Made by a program: the position numbers and the translations under genes
The notes under the pieces: generated by a model
The model's database searches: none
What the model was told of the DNA's origin: nothing
Seen by the model: the letters and a program-made list of their open reading frames with translations, nothing else
Source: Alkalibacterium indicireducens
Lineage (GTDB): Bacteria; Bacillota; Bacilli; Lactobacillales; Carnobacteriaceae_A
Assembly (NCBI RefSeq): GCF_039522005.1
Contig: NZ_BAAADA010000012.1
Span: forward strand, 1-14,910
Direction: 5' to 3'
DNA length: 14,910 bases
Shown: positions 13,435 through 14,910 of the stretch, piece by piece
Layout: each line of letters begins with the position of its first letter
Numbering within the stretch: the stretch's first letter is position 1

Positions 13435-13475
13435 GTTCGTATGGAATCTAATTATGTGAAATGAGGCTATTAAAC

Positions 13476-14015
13476 ATGAATAATAATGATCGTCTATTAC
13501 GATTAAGGTACGCACTCGATTTAAGAGATGAAGAAACTCAGGAAATATTCAAGTTAGGCCATCAAGATTTATCCTTAGAAGAGGTTCAGCTGCTATTGAA
13601 GAAAGTCGAGTCTTCTGAAGCTACCTCCGATAAAGAAGATGACTTTACCGAGAACACCTATGTTAAAGAATGCAGCAATTTGCTATTCGAATCATTTCTA
13701 AATGGACTGATCGTCTTTAAGCGTGGACAGCAAGTCACTGCTACTGGTGAGCCAGTCAAACAGACCAGACTTATCAAGCACGATAAAGATGTAAATAACG
13801 TCCTGATAAAGAAAGTCAAGATAGCTCTTACTCTTACCAGTGATGACATACTGGACATCTTAGACGACACTGGTGTCCACATCTCGAATAGTGAATTAAG
13901 TGCTGTTTTAAGGAAAGAAGGTCACCGGAATTACAAAGAGTGCGGCGACCGGTATGCACGTAATTTCCTGAAAGGACTCGCCCATCACTTGCGTGGCTTC
14001 GATTCTTCCAATTGA
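13476..14015 (+). CDS. DUF1456 / YehS-family protein
   Basis: A 179-residue soluble protein of the DUF1456 (YehS) family, of unknown biochemical function. It contains two copies of the family repeat: residues 3-83 (NNDRLLRLRYALDL ... FLNGLIVFKRG) and 107-174 (NNVLIKKVKIALTL ... FLKGLAHHLRG). Each holds a short helix pair and a shared LR/IK-x-ALxL opening, with an acidic linker (SDKEDDFTEN, 51-60) in between. The start is taken as the ATG at 13476, ten bases after TGAGG. An earlier in-frame ATG at 13461 lies in that binding site and was rejected. It has its own promoter candidate and a clear terminator, so it is monocistronic. No partner is indicated by its neighbours. Confidence 0.85.
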   Translation: MNNNDRLLRLRYALDLRDEETQEIFKLGHQDLSLEEVQLLLKKVESSEATSDKEDDFTENTYVKECSNLLFESFLNGLIVFKRGQQVTATGEPVKQTRLIKHDKDVNNVLIKKVKIALTLTSDDILDILDDTGVHISNSELSAVLRKEGHRNYKECGDRYARNFLKGLAHHLRGFDSSN

Positions 14016-14039
14016 TTATAATAGCCTTACGTATCGTCC

Positions 14040-14078
14040 AGCTTAGATCATTCTAATATGAACTAAGCTCATTTTTTC
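14040..14078 (+). terminator. Intrinsic terminator of the YehS-like gene
   Basis: AGCTTAG (14040-14046) pairs with CTAAGCT (14063-14069), followed by CATTTTTTC. It starts 25 bases after the stop codon. Confidence 0.85.
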
Positions 14079-14098
14079 TATTAATTTATCTGATGATC

Positions 14099-14440
14099 TG
14101 TCATTAAGCTGTTTCTAGTCTGACTTTACATTCTTTCTTTTTGATAAGGTATAACTAGACGCTGTCTAGTTACATTTTATTCTTTAAGAACTTGAGAAGA
14201 TGTCACTAGCAGCCTTATAGCTGTAGTTTATTTCGTAGGCAACAAGAAAACTGTCACTAAATGCTCTCTAGCTGCACCTTATATTTTTCTCACCAGATAA
14301 CTTGTCGTTAAATTCTCTCTAGTTATAGATCCATCATGTCGTAACTTTATAAAGTGTCACTATTAATGTCCCTAAGCGCAGTTTAATTAGACGTAAATGG
14401 CAGAAACTGTCGCTACACAACTTTAGATGCCACTTTTATC
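14099..14440 (+). repeat. Degenerate ~51-bp repeat array B (seven units)
   Basis: Units are anchored at 14099, 14150, 14201, 14252, 14303, 14355 and 14408, with spacings of 51, 51, 51, 51, 52 and 53. The shared core resembles TGTCACTA-N8-CTAGTTATAG. Units differ considerably from one another, except that 14144-14179 is identical to 3415-3450 in array A. The array begins 20 bases after the YehS terminator and contains no ORF. Confidence 0.78.
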
Positions 14441-14531
14441 GTATTCTTAAGATGAAATCTACCGAGTATCGGAATTCACGTGATTAAGCAGGATCACCTT
14501 CTACGAAAAATCTATGCTCATGCATATTACA

Positions 14532-14578
14532 AATACCCTACCCCCTTCAAGTCAGCGTGCTGAAGAGGATAGGGTATT
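14532..14578. terminator. Long hairpin, possible bidirectional terminator
   Basis: AATACCCTA pairs with TAGGGTATT at the ends, with an inner CTTCA/TGAAG stem. Lying just past the permease remnant on the minus strand, it may be the old terminator of that gene. The T-tracts are short on both sides. Confidence 0.45.
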
Positions 14579-14604
14579 CATAATGGAAAGAAAGTGATTG
14601 AGGA

Positions 14605-14619
14605 GCTGAAATTTTCAGC
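14605..14619. repeat. 15-bp perfect inverted repeat after the permease remnant
   Basis: GCTGAAA and TTTCAGC flank a single T, immediately downstream of the remnant's stop codon. There is no T-run. Its function is unknown. Confidence 0.35.
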
Positions 14620-14727
14620 TTACATTTTCACTCCACCACCAGTCACGACGGCGATGATGTGCTTAGATAAGAACAGGTAAATCAGTATCAGTGGAATGAT
14701 CGACATTGAAATAACGCTTATATTGAA
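14620..14727 (-). pseudogene. C-terminal remnant of a carbohydrate ABC transporter permease (MalG-type)
   Basis: The minus strand encodes 35 residues plus a stop, ending in the pattern SIIPLILIYLFLSKHIIAVVTGGGVKM. Sugar ABC permeases of the MalG/LacG type characteristically end with a last helix starting IPxxxxYLFLxK, followed by xxxGxTxGGVKG. Codons upstream are interrupted by a stop (14730-14728), so the rest of the gene (normally about 270-300 residues) is missing. The break lies between an IS605-like right end at 14797 and this fragment. In another frame, the 66 bases between them read openly across the junction, which may be debris of a second gene; I cannot identify it. Confidence 0.65.
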
Positions 14728-14796
14728 TTATTGATCTTGCCTGTTTTCGTTTCTTGCCAGATTGTTCATTTGTTACTTGCTTGGTATAGTCCTCTC

Positions 14797-14910
14797 GTGA
14801 ACTACCCACCACTTAAATCCTTTGGATTTTGAAGTGGGTGCTTCCTACGAACTCCATTCTTGTCTGCACAGACTTCATACAGACAGAGGAATCGGATAGG
14901 GGTAGGCTCA
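14797..14910 (-). mobile_element. Right end of a second IS200/IS605-like element with guide RNA scaffold (partial)
   Basis: The minus strand matches 3681-3794 with the same length and seven substitutions, ending GGGTAGTTCAC at 14797. It carries the same GTCTGT/GCAGAC hairpin (one change preserved as G-U) and the terminal hairpin with loop AAA instead of GGA. The element continues beyond the window, so whether it carries tnpA or tnpB cannot be seen. Its adjacent guide would begin GAGAGGACTATACCAAGC. Because it is inverted relative to the first copy, the pair could support inversion of the roughly 11 kb between them. Confidence 0.65.

Noticed and set aside
13461..13475. Earlier in-frame start for the YehS-like gene
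   Set aside because: The ATG at 13461 is part of the ATGAGG ribosome binding site of the ATG at 13476, where family similarity begins.
14099..14440. CRISPR array
   Set aside because: Units are about 51 bp apart but degenerate, without identical repeats alternating with unique spacers of fixed size, and no cas genes are near.

Overview
The window looks like chromosome of a low-to-moderate G+C Firmicute (Bacillota). Supporting this are strong AGGAGG-type ribosome binding sites, TTG and GTG starts, a CelA/B/C-type PTS with a CcpA-like cre site, and a YehS-type protein. The large Mrp-type cation/proton antiporter operon fits a salt- or alkali-adapted Lactobacillales or Bacillales member. An alkaliphilic or marine Carnobacteriaceae member such as Alkalibacterium or Marinilactibacillus is my guess, not something the sequence proves.

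Positions 1-3300: a minus-strand cellobiose/beta-glucoside PTS operon in the order IIB, IIC, IIA, GH1 glycosidase. The glycosidase is cut off after 338 residues, before the catalytic nucleophile, so the operon probably imports and phosphorylates a sugar without hydrolysing it here. A cre-like site and a 20-bp palindrome lie in the leader, and a terminator-like hairpin separates IIC from IIA.

Positions 3300-4156: no protein gene. This stretch holds a degenerate array of about 51-bp repeats. A 344-bp structured element resembling an IS200/IS605-type end pair with a TnpB-style guide RNA scaffold, but without tnpA or tnpB, has inserted into the array.

Positions 4157-11960: a nine-gene minus-strand Mrp operon transcribed E, F, G, A' (MbhD/DUF4040-like), B (fused MbhE-like plus MnhB), C, D1, D2, D3. 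This is the gene order of the membrane arm of archaeal Mbh/Mbs complexes rather than the usual mrpABCDEFG. There is no full-length MrpA, no hydrogenase subunit, and three consecutive MrpD-like subunits. The middle D paralogue has lost two charged or ionisable residues that the other two share. A sigma-A-like promoter precedes E, and a good terminator follows D3.

Positions 11960-14080: a minus-strand RluA-family pseudouridine synthase and a divergent plus-strand DUF1456/YehS-like gene, each with terminator candidates.

Positions 14080-14910: a second array of the same 51-bp repeats (seven units), then a large hairpin, a 36-codon remnant of a sugar ABC permease, and the right end of a second copy of the IS605-like element on the minus strand, running off the window. 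The unoccupied repeat in this second array acts as an internal empty site and fixes the insertion boundaries of the first element.
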